A DNA stretch of 52,500 bases from Pseudoflavonifractor intestinihominis (lineage in GTDB: Bacteria; Bacillota; Clostridia; Oscillospirales; Oscillospiraceae), in NCBI RefSeq assembly GCF_040096055.1, contig NZ_JBBMFK010000028.1, positions 1 to 52,500 of the forward strand, given 5' to 3'. The notes beneath the pieces are model-generated. The model was not told the DNA's origin. It made no database searches and saw only the letters and a list, made by a program, of their open reading frames with translations. Of the stretch, positions 40,381 to 48,212 are shown piece by piece (the first letter of the stretch is position 1; every line of letters begins with the position of its first letter). The translations under genes were made by a program, and so were the position numbers.

Positions 40381-41786
40381 TCAGTCGATCTTCCGCTGAA
40401 GGCTTCCCACAGCGGGGCGGTATCTCCAGTACACATAGACGGACAGGAGCACGGTCAGGGTATCCGCCGCGGCCTGGGACCAGACCAGGCCGAACATGCC
40501 GAAGATGGTATTAAGCAGGAACAGCATGGGGATGTTGAACACCAGCCACCGGGTCACGCCCAGGAAGAGAGAGATCCGCCCCTTTCCGAAGGCCTGGAAC
40601 AGGTAGACGGTGAAGAAGCTCATAAACATCAGGGGCGTGGCCAGCACCCGGATGCGCAGGAACTGGGAGGCCAGGCTCACGGTCTGGACGTCGGCGATGA
40701 ACAGGTGGGAGAACTGGACGGCAAACAGTTCGTAGAGCACGATGCTGATGCCCGCGATCACCAGGCCCAGGGTGCGGGAGAGGCGGATGGCGTCGTTCAT
40801 CCGCTTTTCATTTCCCGCGGAGTAGTTGTAGGCCACCAGCGGCATCATGCCCTGGCAGATTCCGATGCCCACGTTCAGCGGGAAGCGCTCCACCTTCAGC
40901 ACGATGCCCACGGCGGCCAGGGCCAGGTCGTCATAGGAGACCATCAGCTTGTCGATGATCACATAGTCCAGATCAAAGAGGAAGGTGGTGATGGCCGATG
41001 GGATGCCCACGCCGAACACGGCGATGACGCTCTCCTTACTGGGCAGCCCCACCTTCAAGGAAAAGGTGATGGCCCTGTCCCGGCCCATCCGCACCAGCAC
41101 ACCCACAAAAAAGAGGAAGGCCACACAGTTGGACAGGCAGGTGGCAATACCGGCCCCCAGCACCTCCTGCCCGTCGGGCAGCAGCACGAACATGAACAGG
41201 GGGTTCAGGGCGATGTTCAGCAGTCCGCGGCGATGTTCAGCAGTCCGCCCAGGATGATGCCTGCGCTGGCCTCCTTGGAGCGGCCGATGCTTCGGATCAG
41301 GTTGGACAGCACATTGGAGAGCACCGTGGGGATGCCGCCGATGACGATGACGCAGGTGACGTACTGCCTGGCGTATTGATAGGTGTTGTCTCCCGCGCCC
41401 AGCAGCTGCAGAACGGGCTCCATAAAGATCCCGATGCCCGCGGCGAAGAGCGCCGCGATCAGCAGCCCCAGGTATAGGGAGAAGGCGCTGACCCGTCTGG
41501 CCTCATCCTCCCGGGACTGGCCCAGCAGGCGGGAGATCAGGGAGCCGCCGCCGATGCCCGCCAGTCCGGCCAGGCAGAGGGTGATGTTGAACACGGGCAG
41601 GATCAGAGATGCGCCCGCCACCATGTAGGGGTTGTTGGTCTTCCCCACGAAAAAGGTGTCCGCCATGTTGTAGATCAGGACGATCAGCTGGCTGGTCACC
41701 GCCGGGACGATCATCTTCCGCAGGGCGGATGGGACGGGGAGATTCTGAAAGATGTTCTCCCGCTCGGAAATTGGGCTTGTCTGCAT
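40381..41786 (-). pseudogene. MATE-family efflux transporter, frameshifted by a 20-bp tandem duplication
   Basis: The 5' part (41786 to 41217, ATG in MQTSPISERENIFQNLPVPS) encodes about 189 residues with MATE features such as IYNMADTFFVGKTNNPYMVA. It ends early after GGLLNIAADC. The rest continues in another frame, starting around LNPLFMFVLLPDGQEVLGAG, to 40381. A perfect 20-bp tandem repeat at 41209-41248 marks the break. Removing one copy leaves 1386 nt, exactly 462 codons, and restores GGLLNIALNPLFMF. The mended protein would be 461 residues, normal for MATE. Possible explanations are a pseudogene, slipped-strand phase variation or an assembly error. The GGTGG upstream of the ATG is a weak ribosome binding site. 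Confidence 0.88.
41209..41248. repeat. Perfect 20-bp tandem duplication inside the MATE gene
   Basis: The unit GGCGATGTTCAGCAGTCCGC occurs at 41209-41228 and 41229-41248 without mismatch or spacer. Confidence 0.97.
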
Positions 41787-41938
41787 TGCTTTCCACCTGG
41801 GCTTTCTGACGGCTGTGCTGTTTTTATGTACAGGCCGGTGCTGCGGCCTGTCTCTGCGGCTTTTCATCATATCACAGAAGCTGAAATTTCTCCATCCCGA
41901 TCTGAGCATTTTCTCTTTCTGAAAACGCCGCATCAAAG

Positions 41939-41975
41939 CAAAAAACAAGAGGACATCCCGGCGGAAGTCCTCTTG
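41939..41975 (-). terminator. Intrinsic terminator after tRNA-Thr
   Basis: CAAGAGGAC (41946-41954) pairs with GTCCTCTTG (41967-41975), and a run of six T follows on the minus strand (41945-41940). It starts one base after the tRNA CCA end. Confidence 0.9.
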
Positions 41976-41976
41976 C

Positions 41977-42052
41977 TGGAGCTGGTAATGTGACTCGAAC
42001 ACACGACCTGCTGATTACGAATCAGCTGCTCTACCGACTGAGCTATACCAGC
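41977..42052 (-). tRNA. tRNA-Thr (anticodon CGT)
   Basis: The minus strand folds as a full cloverleaf: acceptor GCTGGTA/TACCAGC, D-stem GCTC/GAGC, anticodon stem GCTGA/TCAGC with loop TTCGTAA (anticodon CGT, reads ACG), and T-loop TTCGAGT. The discriminator is T and the 3' CCA is encoded. It has its own terminator. Confidence 0.95.
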
Positions 42053-42545
42053 ATATTCGCTTTTCCTGTCTGCTGACGACAAGTAATCATACCATATTTT
42101 CGTCTCTCCGTCAATCTCCGGTTTTCTTTTCCGCTGTTAATATACTAACGGTATATTTACTCTGCATTCTGCCAGACAACCTGCATTTTTTCCGCTCAGG
42201 ATTCTTCTTTTTTCCAGCCATACCGCCAAAGTTCCCGGTACTCCCCGTTTTTTCGCCTCCTCCTTTCTCCCTTTTGACCGCTCCTCCCCGCTTTTCCCCA
42301 GGCTGTTTTGTCGTTTCTGCGGGCTTCTTCTGTTAACGTAACACCATCCAATAATGCCGTCTACTAGATGTTATGCACATTTTCCACCGGGTTTTTCACA
42401 CCGGTTTCCCCCTGATTTTTCAGAGTTATTCCACTTATCCACTTAGTTTTGCACATCAGTTTTGCACCGCCTTTCGCCCCATTTAGTTTACATAATTTAA
42501 TTATTTTTCTTTTCTGCATTGTTTCCGTCCCTCTTATGCAAAAAG
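42053..42545. other. Noncoding region with DnaA-box-like cluster
   Basis: About 490 bp without a credible gene. The left part is pyrimidine-rich. At 42371-42468 lie six 9-mers close to the DnaA box TTATNCACA, all in one orientation. A very AT-rich stretch follows at 42481-42515. The cluster is described under its own entry. Confidence 0.7.
42371..42468 (+). promoter_or_regulatory. Cluster of DnaA-box-like 9-mers
   Basis: TTATGCACA (42371, perfect), TTTTCCACC (42380), TTTTTCACA (42392), TTATCCACT (42435), TTTTGCACA (42447) and TTTTGCACC (42460). They differ from TTATNCACA at zero to two positions and are spaced by 9-13 nt in two groups. An AT-rich stretch lies 13 nt to the right. No dnaA, dnaN or rpmH is nearby, so this is not a typical oriC context. 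Confidence 0.4.
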
Positions 42546-42569
42546 AAAGGGCTGATTGCTCAGCCCTTT
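42540..42569 (-). terminator. Intrinsic terminator overlapping the tsaD stop
   Basis: AAAGGGCTGA (42546-42555) pairs with TCAGCCCTTT (42560-42569), and the minus strand continues with CTTTTT. The tsaD TGA is part of the stem. Confidence 0.85.
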
Positions 42570-43570
42570 CCAATGTCCCGGGTGGCGTAGGCGTTCAGAT
42601 CCATGCCCGCCCGCTTCCCGGCGCAGTATTCGTAATAGCCCTGGCAGCCGATCATGGCGCCGTTGTCGCCGCACAGGCTCAGCTGGGGAAGGTAGAGCTT
42701 GTCGCCGCTCTCCCGGCAGGAGCGCTCCAGATCGGCCCGGATGCGGCTGTTGGCCGCCACGCCCCCCGCCACGGCCACCTTGCCGTACCCCTTCATCCGG
42801 GCGGCCTCCATGGCCCTGGGCACCAGCATATGGCTCACCGCCGCGCCGAAGGAGGCGGCCAGAGCGGGCAGGTCCAGCTCCTCCCCCTTCTGCTGGGCGT
42901 TGTGGATCAGGTTGATGGCAGCGGTCTTCAGCCCCGAGAAGGACATATCCAGGGGCGCGCCGTCCACATGGACCGAGGGGAAGGGGTATTTGCTGTCGTC
43001 CCCGCCCTGGGAGAGCCGGTCCATGGGGGCCCCGCCGGGGTAGCCGATGCCCAGCACCCGGGCCACCTTGTCAAAGCACTCCCCCGCCGCGTCGTCCCGG
43101 GTGGCGCCCATGACCTCCATATCCGTGTAGCTGCGCACGTCCACAATGGCGGTGGTGCCGCCGGAGACGCACAGGCACACAAAGGGAGGCTCCAGGTCGG
43201 GGTGGGTGATGTAGTTGGCGGCGATGTGGCCACGGACGTGGTGGACGGGCACCAGGGGCACATCCAGAGCGAAGGCCACGGACTTGGCGAAGTTGACCCC
43301 CACCAGCACCGCGCCGATGAGGCCGGGGGCGTAGGTGACAGCCACGGCGTCGATGTCCCCCTTGGTCACTCCCGCCTGAGCCAGGGCCTGGTCGGACAGC
43401 CCGGCAATGGCCTCGATGTGCTTGCGGGAGGCGATCTCGGGCACCACGCCGCCGTAGATGGCGTGCATATCCGCCTGGGAGGCGATGGCGTCGGACAATA
43501 CGGTGCGGCCGTCCCGCACCACCGCCACGGCGGTCTCGTCGCAGGAGGATTCAATGGCTAATATATTCAT
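42560..43570 (-). CDS. tsaD: tRNA N6-adenosine threonylcarbamoyltransferase TsaD
   Basis: 336 residues, normal length. With TsaB and TsaE it transfers threonylcarbamoyl to A37 of ANN-decoding tRNAs. The N-terminus MNILAIESSCDETAVAVVRD is canonical. The metal ligands lie in HHVRGH (about 110-115), and the nucleotide site in CVSGGTTAIVDV and VAVAGGVAANSRI. I start at the ATG at 43570 with GAAGGAA upstream. The longer frame reads through the neighbouring XRE gene. tsaB and tsaE are not in this window, and rimI, often adjacent, is separated by about 1.4 kb of other genes. Confidence 0.97.
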   Translation of the reverse strand: MNILAIESSCDETAVAVVRDGRTVLSDAIASQADMHAIYGGVVPEIASRKHIEAIAGLSDQALAQAGVTKGDIDAVAVTYAPGLIGAVLVGVNFAKSVAFALDVPLVPVHHVRGHIAANYITHPDLEPPFVCLCVSGGTTAIVDVRSYTDMEVMGATRDDAAGECFDKVARVLGIGYPGGAPMDRLSQGGDDSKYPFPSVHVDGAPLDMSFSGLKTAAINLIHNAQQKGEELDLPALAASFGAAVSHMLVPRAMEAARMKGYGKVAVAGGVAANSRIRADLERSCRESGDKLYLPQLSLCGDNGAMIGCQGYYEYCAGKRAGMDLNAYATRDIGKG

Positions 43571-43592
43571 GGAAATTCCTTCTTTCGTTCCA

Positions 43593-43805
43593 TCAGTGGA
43601 GGGCCGGGTCCTCTGACCGCCCCACCAGGTAGTCCAGTGAGACCTGGAAGTAGTCCGCCAGCCAGATCCAACCGGCCAGCTTGGGCTCCTGCTCGCCGCT
43701 CTCATAGCGCTGATACTGGCGGAGGACAACCCCCATCTTTTCGGCCATCTCAGCCTGGCGGAGGCCCTTTTCTATGCGAAGTTCCTTTAAGCGGATGGGT
43801 TTCAT
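43593..43805 (-). CDS. Small XRE-family regulator, copy 2
   Basis: 70 residues, essentially one helix-turn-helix (LKELRIEKGLRQAEMAEKMG then QYQRYESGEQEPK) plus a short tail. Residues 43-64 are nearly identical to those of the upstream copy at 43833, including LAGWIWLADYFQVSLDYLVG, so the two arose by tandem duplication. It lies 27 nt downstream of that copy and 22 nt before tsaD. A DNA-binding repressor is likely. Confidence 0.88.
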   Translation of the reverse strand: MKPIRLKELRIEKGLRQAEMAEKMGVVLRQYQRYESGEQEPKLAGWIWLADYFQVSLDYLVGRSEDPALH

Positions 43806-43832
43806 ACCGCACCTCCACTCCGATAAAGTGCC

Positions 43833-44051
43833 TCAGTCCATGTCAGGCTTGTCCGACCGTCCCACCAGGTAGTCCAGCGAGACCTGGAAGTAGTCCGCCA
43901 GCCAAATCCAACCGGCCAGCTTGGGCTCTCCCTCTCCCCGCTCATAGCGCTGGTACTGGCGCTCTGTAATTCCCATCATAGCCGCCAGCTCGGTCTGTTT
44001 CAAGCCTGCATTTTCTCTCAGCTCTTTCAATCTGATTGGCTGCGGATACAT
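43833..44051 (-). CDS. Small XRE-family regulator, copy 1
   Basis: 72 residues, a single helix-turn-helix (LKELRENAGLKQTELAAMMG then QYQRYERGEGEPK). It is divergent from the small plus-strand gene at 44135, with a perfect 16-bp inverted repeat in the 83-bp gap. Autorepression through that repeat is the simplest model. Confidence 0.88.
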   Translation of the reverse strand: MYPQPIRLKELRENAGLKQTELAAMMGITERQYQRYERGEGEPKLAGWIWLADYFQVSLDYLVGRSDKPDMD

Positions 44052-44073
44052 CCGCCTTCGCCTCCTTGACAGG

Positions 44074-44113
44074 ACGTTTTATGTCTGGTATCATGTAACC
44101 AGACATAAAACGT
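44074..44113. promoter_or_regulatory. Perfect 16-bp inverted repeat, operator candidate
   Basis: ACGTTTTATGTCTGGT (44074-44089) and ACCAGACATAAAACGT (44098-44113) around an 8-nt spacer. It lies in the gap between the divergent XRE gene and the small plus-strand gene. Confidence 0.8.
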
Positions 44114-44134
44114 CTAGTTACGGAGGTATGCAAA

Positions 44135-44437
44135 ATGGAACCCTTCTCCCATCAGCTCTACCTGCAATTCATTGCCCAGCGGCGGGACCTTCTCTGCCAG
44201 TCCCCCGCCTACGAAGCGGCGCTGGCAGGGTGGGACGCGGCTTTAAAATCCGGCGAAGCGCTGGAGCTGGTGGACAGCCGCAACCTTCTGATGGAGACCT
44301 GGGGGATTCTCACATTCTCCGCCGGGCTGCGGCTGGGTCTGTCCCTAGGTCACGAGCTGGAGGGCGCGCTGCCCGACGAACAGGGAATTTCCGCCATGGC
44401 CCGGAGCGGGTTGAACCCGGGCTCGTCCAGACGGTAG
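44135..44437 (+). CDS. Small hypothetical protein, DUF6809-like
   Basis: 100 residues, no signal peptide. The helical pattern with a late LTFSAGLRLGLSLGHELE resembles short Firmicutes proteins of the DUF6809 kind, though I hold this loosely. The ATG at 44135 lies 8 nt after GGAGG. The last 29 codons overlap the 3' end of the opposing GNAT gene. It is divergent from the tandem XRE genes across the 16-bp inverted repeat and is probably their target. It could be the second half of an XRE-controlled accessory cassette. Function unknown. Confidence 0.6.
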   Translation: MEPFSHQLYLQFIAQRRDLLCQSPAYEAALAGWDAALKSGEALELVDSRNLLMETWGILTFSAGLRLGLSLGHELEGALPDEQGISAMARSGLNPGSSRR

Positions 44438-44949
44438 TGCCGCCGGTGGGCGGCCAGGGCGTCGGCATCGGTGAGGGTGCCGGAGGCCAGCATAGAGTAG
44501 GTCACGCCGAAGAGGCGGGCCCGGTAGTCCAGCATACGGAACCCGCAGCGGCGGTAGAAACCGATCCGCCGGCGGCGCAGGGCGTTGGCCTCCTCCCCCG
44601 CCTTGGGGTCCTCCGCCTCGGCCTCCACCAGCAGGCCGTCAAAGCCGCCGTAGTGGTCTTTCAGCTGTTCCAGAAAAGCGCTCCCCGTGCCCTGTCCCCG
44701 GCCGCCCCGGCACACCGCCAGGTAGTCCAGCAGGACACAGCGCCCCTCCTTGTCCCGCCACAGGAAGGCGTAGGCCAGCAGCTCCTCCCCCCGGAACAGG
44801 CCCAGGGTGTCGTACTGTCCGGTGCGGACCTGTGCCTCAATCATAGCCAGGGGCTTGCGCTCGGCGGGCGGAAAGTCCGCCTTCACATGGTCCCGGTACA
44901 CCCGCCGGAGGGCAGCGGCGTCCAGAAGACGGATCTCTCCGCCGGTCAC
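44350..44949 (-). CDS. GNAT-family N-acetyltransferase
   Basis: 199 residues. The acetyl-CoA site motif is RGGRGQGTGSAFLEQL (about 87-102), preceded by a beta-strand LDYLAVC and followed by GFYRRCGFRML, as in the GNAT fold. The GTG start at 44949 overlaps the rimI stop (GTGA) and has AGGGGAAGG upstream, so it is translationally coupled to rimI. The C-terminal 20-30 residues are read against the end of the small plus-strand gene and may not be native sequence. The substrate is unknown. Confidence 0.82.
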   Translation of the reverse strand: MTGGEIRLLDAAALRRVYRDHVKADFPPAERKPLAMIEAQVRTGQYDTLGLFRGEELLAYAFLWRDKEGRCVLLDYLAVCRGGRGQGTGSAFLEQLKDHYGGFDGLLVEAEAEDPKAGEEANALRRRRIGFYRRCGFRMLDYRARLFGVTYSMLASGTLTDADALAAHRRHYRLDEPGFNPLRAMAEIPCSSGSAPSSS

Positions 44950-45404
44950 GCCTTCCCCTCTTGATTGAAGCGCCGGGTCATGAGGATGGCATCCTCCTTG
45001 GGGTCCTTGTAGTAGTCCTTCCGCCGTCCCTCCTGGACAAAGCCGTTTTTTGTATAGAGGGAGATGGCCTTGTCGTTGGACGCCCGCACCTCCAGCGTGA
45101 GGAAGGCCAGGTGTTCCTCCCCGAAGCGGATGAAAGCCCCCAGCAGAGCGTCGGCCACGCCCATACGGCGGTACTGGGTCTTGACGGCGATGTTGTTGAT
45201 ATACCCCTCGTCCAGCACCACGGTGAGGCCGGCGTAGCCCAGGACGGTGCCGTCGTCGGCCACCGCCACGATGAAGGACGCGTTGTCGTTGTACAGCTCC
45301 TCGGTCAGCATATCCTCTGACCAGGGCTGGGAAAAACACTCCCGCTCAATGGCCGCCACATCGGGCACCGTGGAGCGGTCCATGGGAAGCAGCTTGTAAT
45401 TCAT
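44946..45404 (-). CDS. rimI: Ribosomal protein bS18 alanine N-acetyltransferase RimI
   Basis: 152 residues of the GNAT superfamily. RimI acetylates the N-terminal alanine of ribosomal protein bS18. The acetyl-CoA motif QYRRMGVADALL is near residues 77-88, the N-terminus has CFSQPWSEDMLTEEL, and NDKAISLYTKNGFVQEGRRK is typical of RimI. It lies 27 nt downstream of polA on the same strand and is coupled to the following GNAT gene. Confidence 0.9.
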   Translation of the reverse strand: MNYKLLPMDRSTVPDVAAIERECFSQPWSEDMLTEELYNDNASFIVAVADDGTVLGYAGLTVVLDEGYINNIAVKTQYRRMGVADALLGAFIRFGEEHLAFLTLEVRASNDKAISLYTKNGFVQEGRRKDYYKDPKEDAILMTRRFNQEGKA

Positions 45405-45431
45405 GTTCTGATACTCCTGTTGTCTGTTGAT

Positions 45432-48101
45432 TTAGCCCTTGGCCTCCGCCCAGCTCTTGCCGGCGGCAGCATCCGCGATGAGGGGCACGGACAGCTTGGC
45501 CACCGACTCCATCTCCCGGGAGAGCAGGGCCTTGACGGTCTCCGCCTCCTCCTCGGGGCACTCCACGATCAGCTCGTCGTGGACCTGGAGGATGAGCCTG
45601 GCCTGAAGTCCCTCCTCCCGCAGGCGGCTGTGGACATGGATCATGGCCAGCTTCATGATATCGGCGGCCGTGCCCTGGATGGGCATATTGAGGGCCACCC
45701 GCTCGCCGAAGGAGCGGGTATTGAAGTTGGAGGACTTGAGCTCGGGCAGCCAGCGGCGGCGGCCGAACAGGGTGGACACATAGCCGTCGGCCTTGGCCCG
45801 GTTGACCACATCGGTCATATAGGCGTGGACGCCGGAGAAGCGGGCGAAGTATTTTTCGATATACTCCTTGGCCTCGTAGGTGGGCACGCCGATGTCCTGG
45901 GACAGGGAGAAGGCGGAGATGCCGTAGACGATGCCGAAGTTGACCGCCTTGGCGGAGGAGCGCATGTGCTTGGTGACCTGGTCCACCGGCACGCCGAACA
46001 CCTGGGCGGCGGTGACGGTGTGGATGTCCTCGCCGGTGCGGAAGGCCTCGATCATGTGCTCGTCCCCGGCGATATGGGCCAGCAGGCGCAGCTCGATCTG
46101 GGAGTAGTCCGCATCCACCAGCACCTTCCCGGCGGGGGCCACGAACATCTTCCGCAGCTCCGCCCCCAGCTCGGTGCGCACCGGGATATTCTGGAGATTG
46201 GGCTCGGTGGAGGAGAGCCGCCCGGTGGCGGTGACCGTGTTCTGGAAGGAGGTGTGGATGCGCCCGTCGGGGGCGATCACCTTGCCCAGGCCGTCCACAT
46301 AGGTGGACTTCAGCTTGGTGTACTGCCGGTATTCCAGGATCTTGTCGATGATAGGGTGCTGGCCCCGCAGCTTCTCCAGCACCTCGGCGTTGGTGGAGTA
46401 GCCGGTCTTGGTCTTTTTCACCGGCGGCAGGCCCAGCTTGTCGAAGAGGATCTTGCCCAGCTGCTGGGTGGAGTTGATGTTGAAGGTCTCCCCCGCCAGC
46501 TCATAAATCTCCGCCTGGTCGGCGGTGATGCGCCCGTCCAGCATATCGCCGAACTCAGAGAGGGCCTTCCGGTCCACCAGCATGCCGGCGTGCTCCATGG
46601 CCGAGAGCACGGGGCACAGGGGCAGCTCGATGTCGTAGTAGAGCTGGTGCATGCCCAGCTCCTCCAGACGGGGCGACAGGACCTTTTTCAGCGCCCCGAT
46701 GAGAGCGCAGTGGCGCAGCAGTCCGCCCAGCACCGCCGTCTGGTCGGCCAGAGGAGAGAAGGCGTCGGGGGCCAAGTAGGTGTCCTTGGCCTTGGCGAAC
46801 TCCTGGTTGAAGTAGGTCATGCCCAGCTTCTCCAGCTCATAGCTGCCGTCGGTGGGAGCCAGGAGATAGGCGGCGATGGCGGTGTCAAAGACAAAGCCGT
46901 CCCCCTCCACCCCCTCCTCCAGCAGCCGGGAGAGCAGGGTCTTCACGTCGTGGGTGTTCTTTTTGATATCGGCGGCAAAGAGGGCCTTCAGCACGCCGTT
47001 GTACCCCTCCAGCCTGTCGGAGCGGAGCACGGCGGCCCGGGAGTGGGTCTCGCTCTCCCACCACTCCACCGCCACCACGTTCAAATCGGGCAGGGCCAGC
47101 ACGTCCACGCTCTCCTGCCCTCTCCAGACGGCCAGCAGCTCCTCGGCCCGGGCCAGGTCGGTGACCTCCTCGCTCTCGCAGGTGCCGGTCACCGTTTTCT
47201 CATCGTCGGACACAGCGGCCTCCCCCTGAGGGGCCTTCAGGCCCATCTTGTCGATGAGCTTGGAGAACTCCAGCCTGAGGAACAGCTGGTACAGCTCGGC
47301 CTGGTTCACCTCCCGCCGGGCGGCGTCCTCGGGCTTGAAGTCCAGCGGTGCGTCGGTGCGGATGGTGGCCAGGTCGTAGGACATCTTGGCCTGCTCCCTG
47401 CCCTCGGTCAGCTTCTTGAGCACGGCGGGCTTGGCCTCCACCTTGTCCAGGTCGGCGTAGATGGCCGCCACGCTGTGGTACCGCTGGATCAGGTCCATGG
47501 CGGTCTTCTCCCCCACGCCCTTGACGCCGGGGATGTTGTCGCTGGCGTCCCCCATGAGGGCTTTCAGGTCGATGATGTGGATGGGATTGAAGCCGTAGGC
47601 CTCCCGGAAGGTGTCGGGGGTCATCTCCTTGGTGGTGGTCTGGCCCATGCGGGTGGACACCAGCTTCACCCGGGTGCGGTCGGTGACCAGCTGGAGGGAG
47701 TCCTTGTCGCCGGTGACCACCACCGTGTCCCACCCGGCGGCGGCGTCCTTCACCGAGATGGTACCGATGAGGTCGTCCGCCTCCCAGCCGTCCATCTCGT
47801 ACCGGGGGATGTTCATGGCGTCCAGCACTTCCTTGAGGATGGGCATCTGGGAGGCCAGCTCGTCGGGCATGCCCTTCCGCTGGGCCTTGTAGCCCTCGTA
47901 GGCCAGGTGGCGGAAGGTGGGCGCCTTCCGGTCAAAGGTGCAGCACAGAGCGTCCGGCTGCTCCTCATCCACCAGCTTCTGGAGAATGGTGAGAAAGCCG
48001 TACACCGCGTTGGTGGGCTGGCCGTCCCGGGTGGTGAGCATATGGACGCCGTAAAACGCCCGGTTGACGATGGAATTTCCGTCGATGACCATGAGCTTCA
48101 T
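45432..48101 (-). CDS. polA: DNA polymerase I
   Basis: 889 residues. The 5'-3' exonuclease domain (about 1-300) has MVIDGNSIVNRAFY, GWEADDLIGT, GDKDSLQLV and GDASDNIPGVKGVGEKTA. The central 3'-5' exonuclease region (about 310-480) is degenerate, without the DxE metal site, as in Bacillus Pol I. The polymerase domain has motif A DYSQIELRLLAH, motif B RSSAKAVNFGIVYG and motif C QVHDELIVE. I start at the ATG at 48101 behind AGGAGG. It is separated by a terminator from the upstream MATE gene and is followed by rimI. Confidence 0.98.
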   Translation of the reverse strand: MKLMVIDGNSIVNRAFYGVHMLTTRDGQPTNAVYGFLTILQKLVDEEQPDALCCTFDRKAPTFRHLAYEGYKAQRKGMPDELASQMPILKEVLDAMNIPRYEMDGWEADDLIGTISVKDAAAGWDTVVVTGDKDSLQLVTDRTRVKLVSTRMGQTTTKEMTPDTFREAYGFNPIHIIDLKALMGDASDNIPGVKGVGEKTAMDLIQRYHSVAAIYADLDKVEAKPAVLKKLTEGREQAKMSYDLATIRTDAPLDFKPEDAARREVNQAELYQLFLRLEFSKLIDKMGLKAPQGEAAVSDDEKTVTGTCESEEVTDLARAEELLAVWRGQESVDVLALPDLNVVAVEWWESETHSRAAVLRSDRLEGYNGVLKALFAADIKKNTHDVKTLLSRLLEEGVEGDGFVFDTAIAAYLLAPTDGSYELEKLGMTYFNQEFAKAKDTYLAPDAFSPLADQTAVLGGLLRHCALIGALKKVLSPRLEELGMHQLYYDIELPLCPVLSAMEHAGMLVDRKALSEFGDMLDGRITADQAEIYELAGETFNINSTQQLGKILFDKLGLPPVKKTKTGYSTNAEVLEKLRGQHPIIDKILEYRQYTKLKSTYVDGLGKVIAPDGRIHTSFQNTVTATGRLSSTEPNLQNIPVRTELGAELRKMFVAPAGKVLVDADYSQIELRLLAHIAGDEHMIEAFRTGEDIHTVTAAQVFGVPVDQVTKHMRSSAKAVNFGIVYGISAFSLSQDIGVPTYEAKEYIEKYFARFSGVHAYMTDVVNRAKADGYVSTLFGRRRWLPELKSSNFNTRSFGERVALNMPIQGTAADIMKLAMIHVHSRLREEGLQARLILQVHDELIVECPEEEAETVKALLSREMESVAKLSVPLIADAAAGKSWAEAKG

Positions 48102-48180
48102 GGGGTTCCTCCTGCCTCCGGGTTCCCCCGGACATAACATTTCAGTATATAGTATACCAGTTTTCCCCCATTGGGGCAAG

Positions 48181-48212
48181 AAAAACCGGGCTCCCTCAGA
48201 GGGATGCCCGGT
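48181..48212 (-). terminator. Intrinsic terminator of the second MATE gene
   Basis: ACCGGGC (48185-48191) pairs with GCCCGGT (48206-48212) around an inner TCCCTC/GAGGGA-type stem, followed on the minus strand by TTTTTC. It overlaps the MATE stop codon. Confidence 0.85.

Noticed and set aside
42053..42545. Chromosomal replication origin.
   Set aside because: The box cluster is suggestive, but dnaA, dnaN, rpmH and outward-oriented genes are missing, so I list it only as a DnaA-box-like cluster.
42364..42573. Minus-strand frame of about 69 codons to the left of tsaD.
   Set aside because: It runs through the tsaD terminator and the DnaA-box-like cluster and has no protein-like pattern.
2651..48137. 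Very long open frames antisense to real genes, for example plus-strand frames across 2651-5230, 30862-38697 and 45420-48137.
   Set aside because: They mirror GC-rich genes on the other strand, are rich in Gly, His, Val and Leu, have no domain motifs or ribosome binding sites, and the opposite strand encodes clear protein families.
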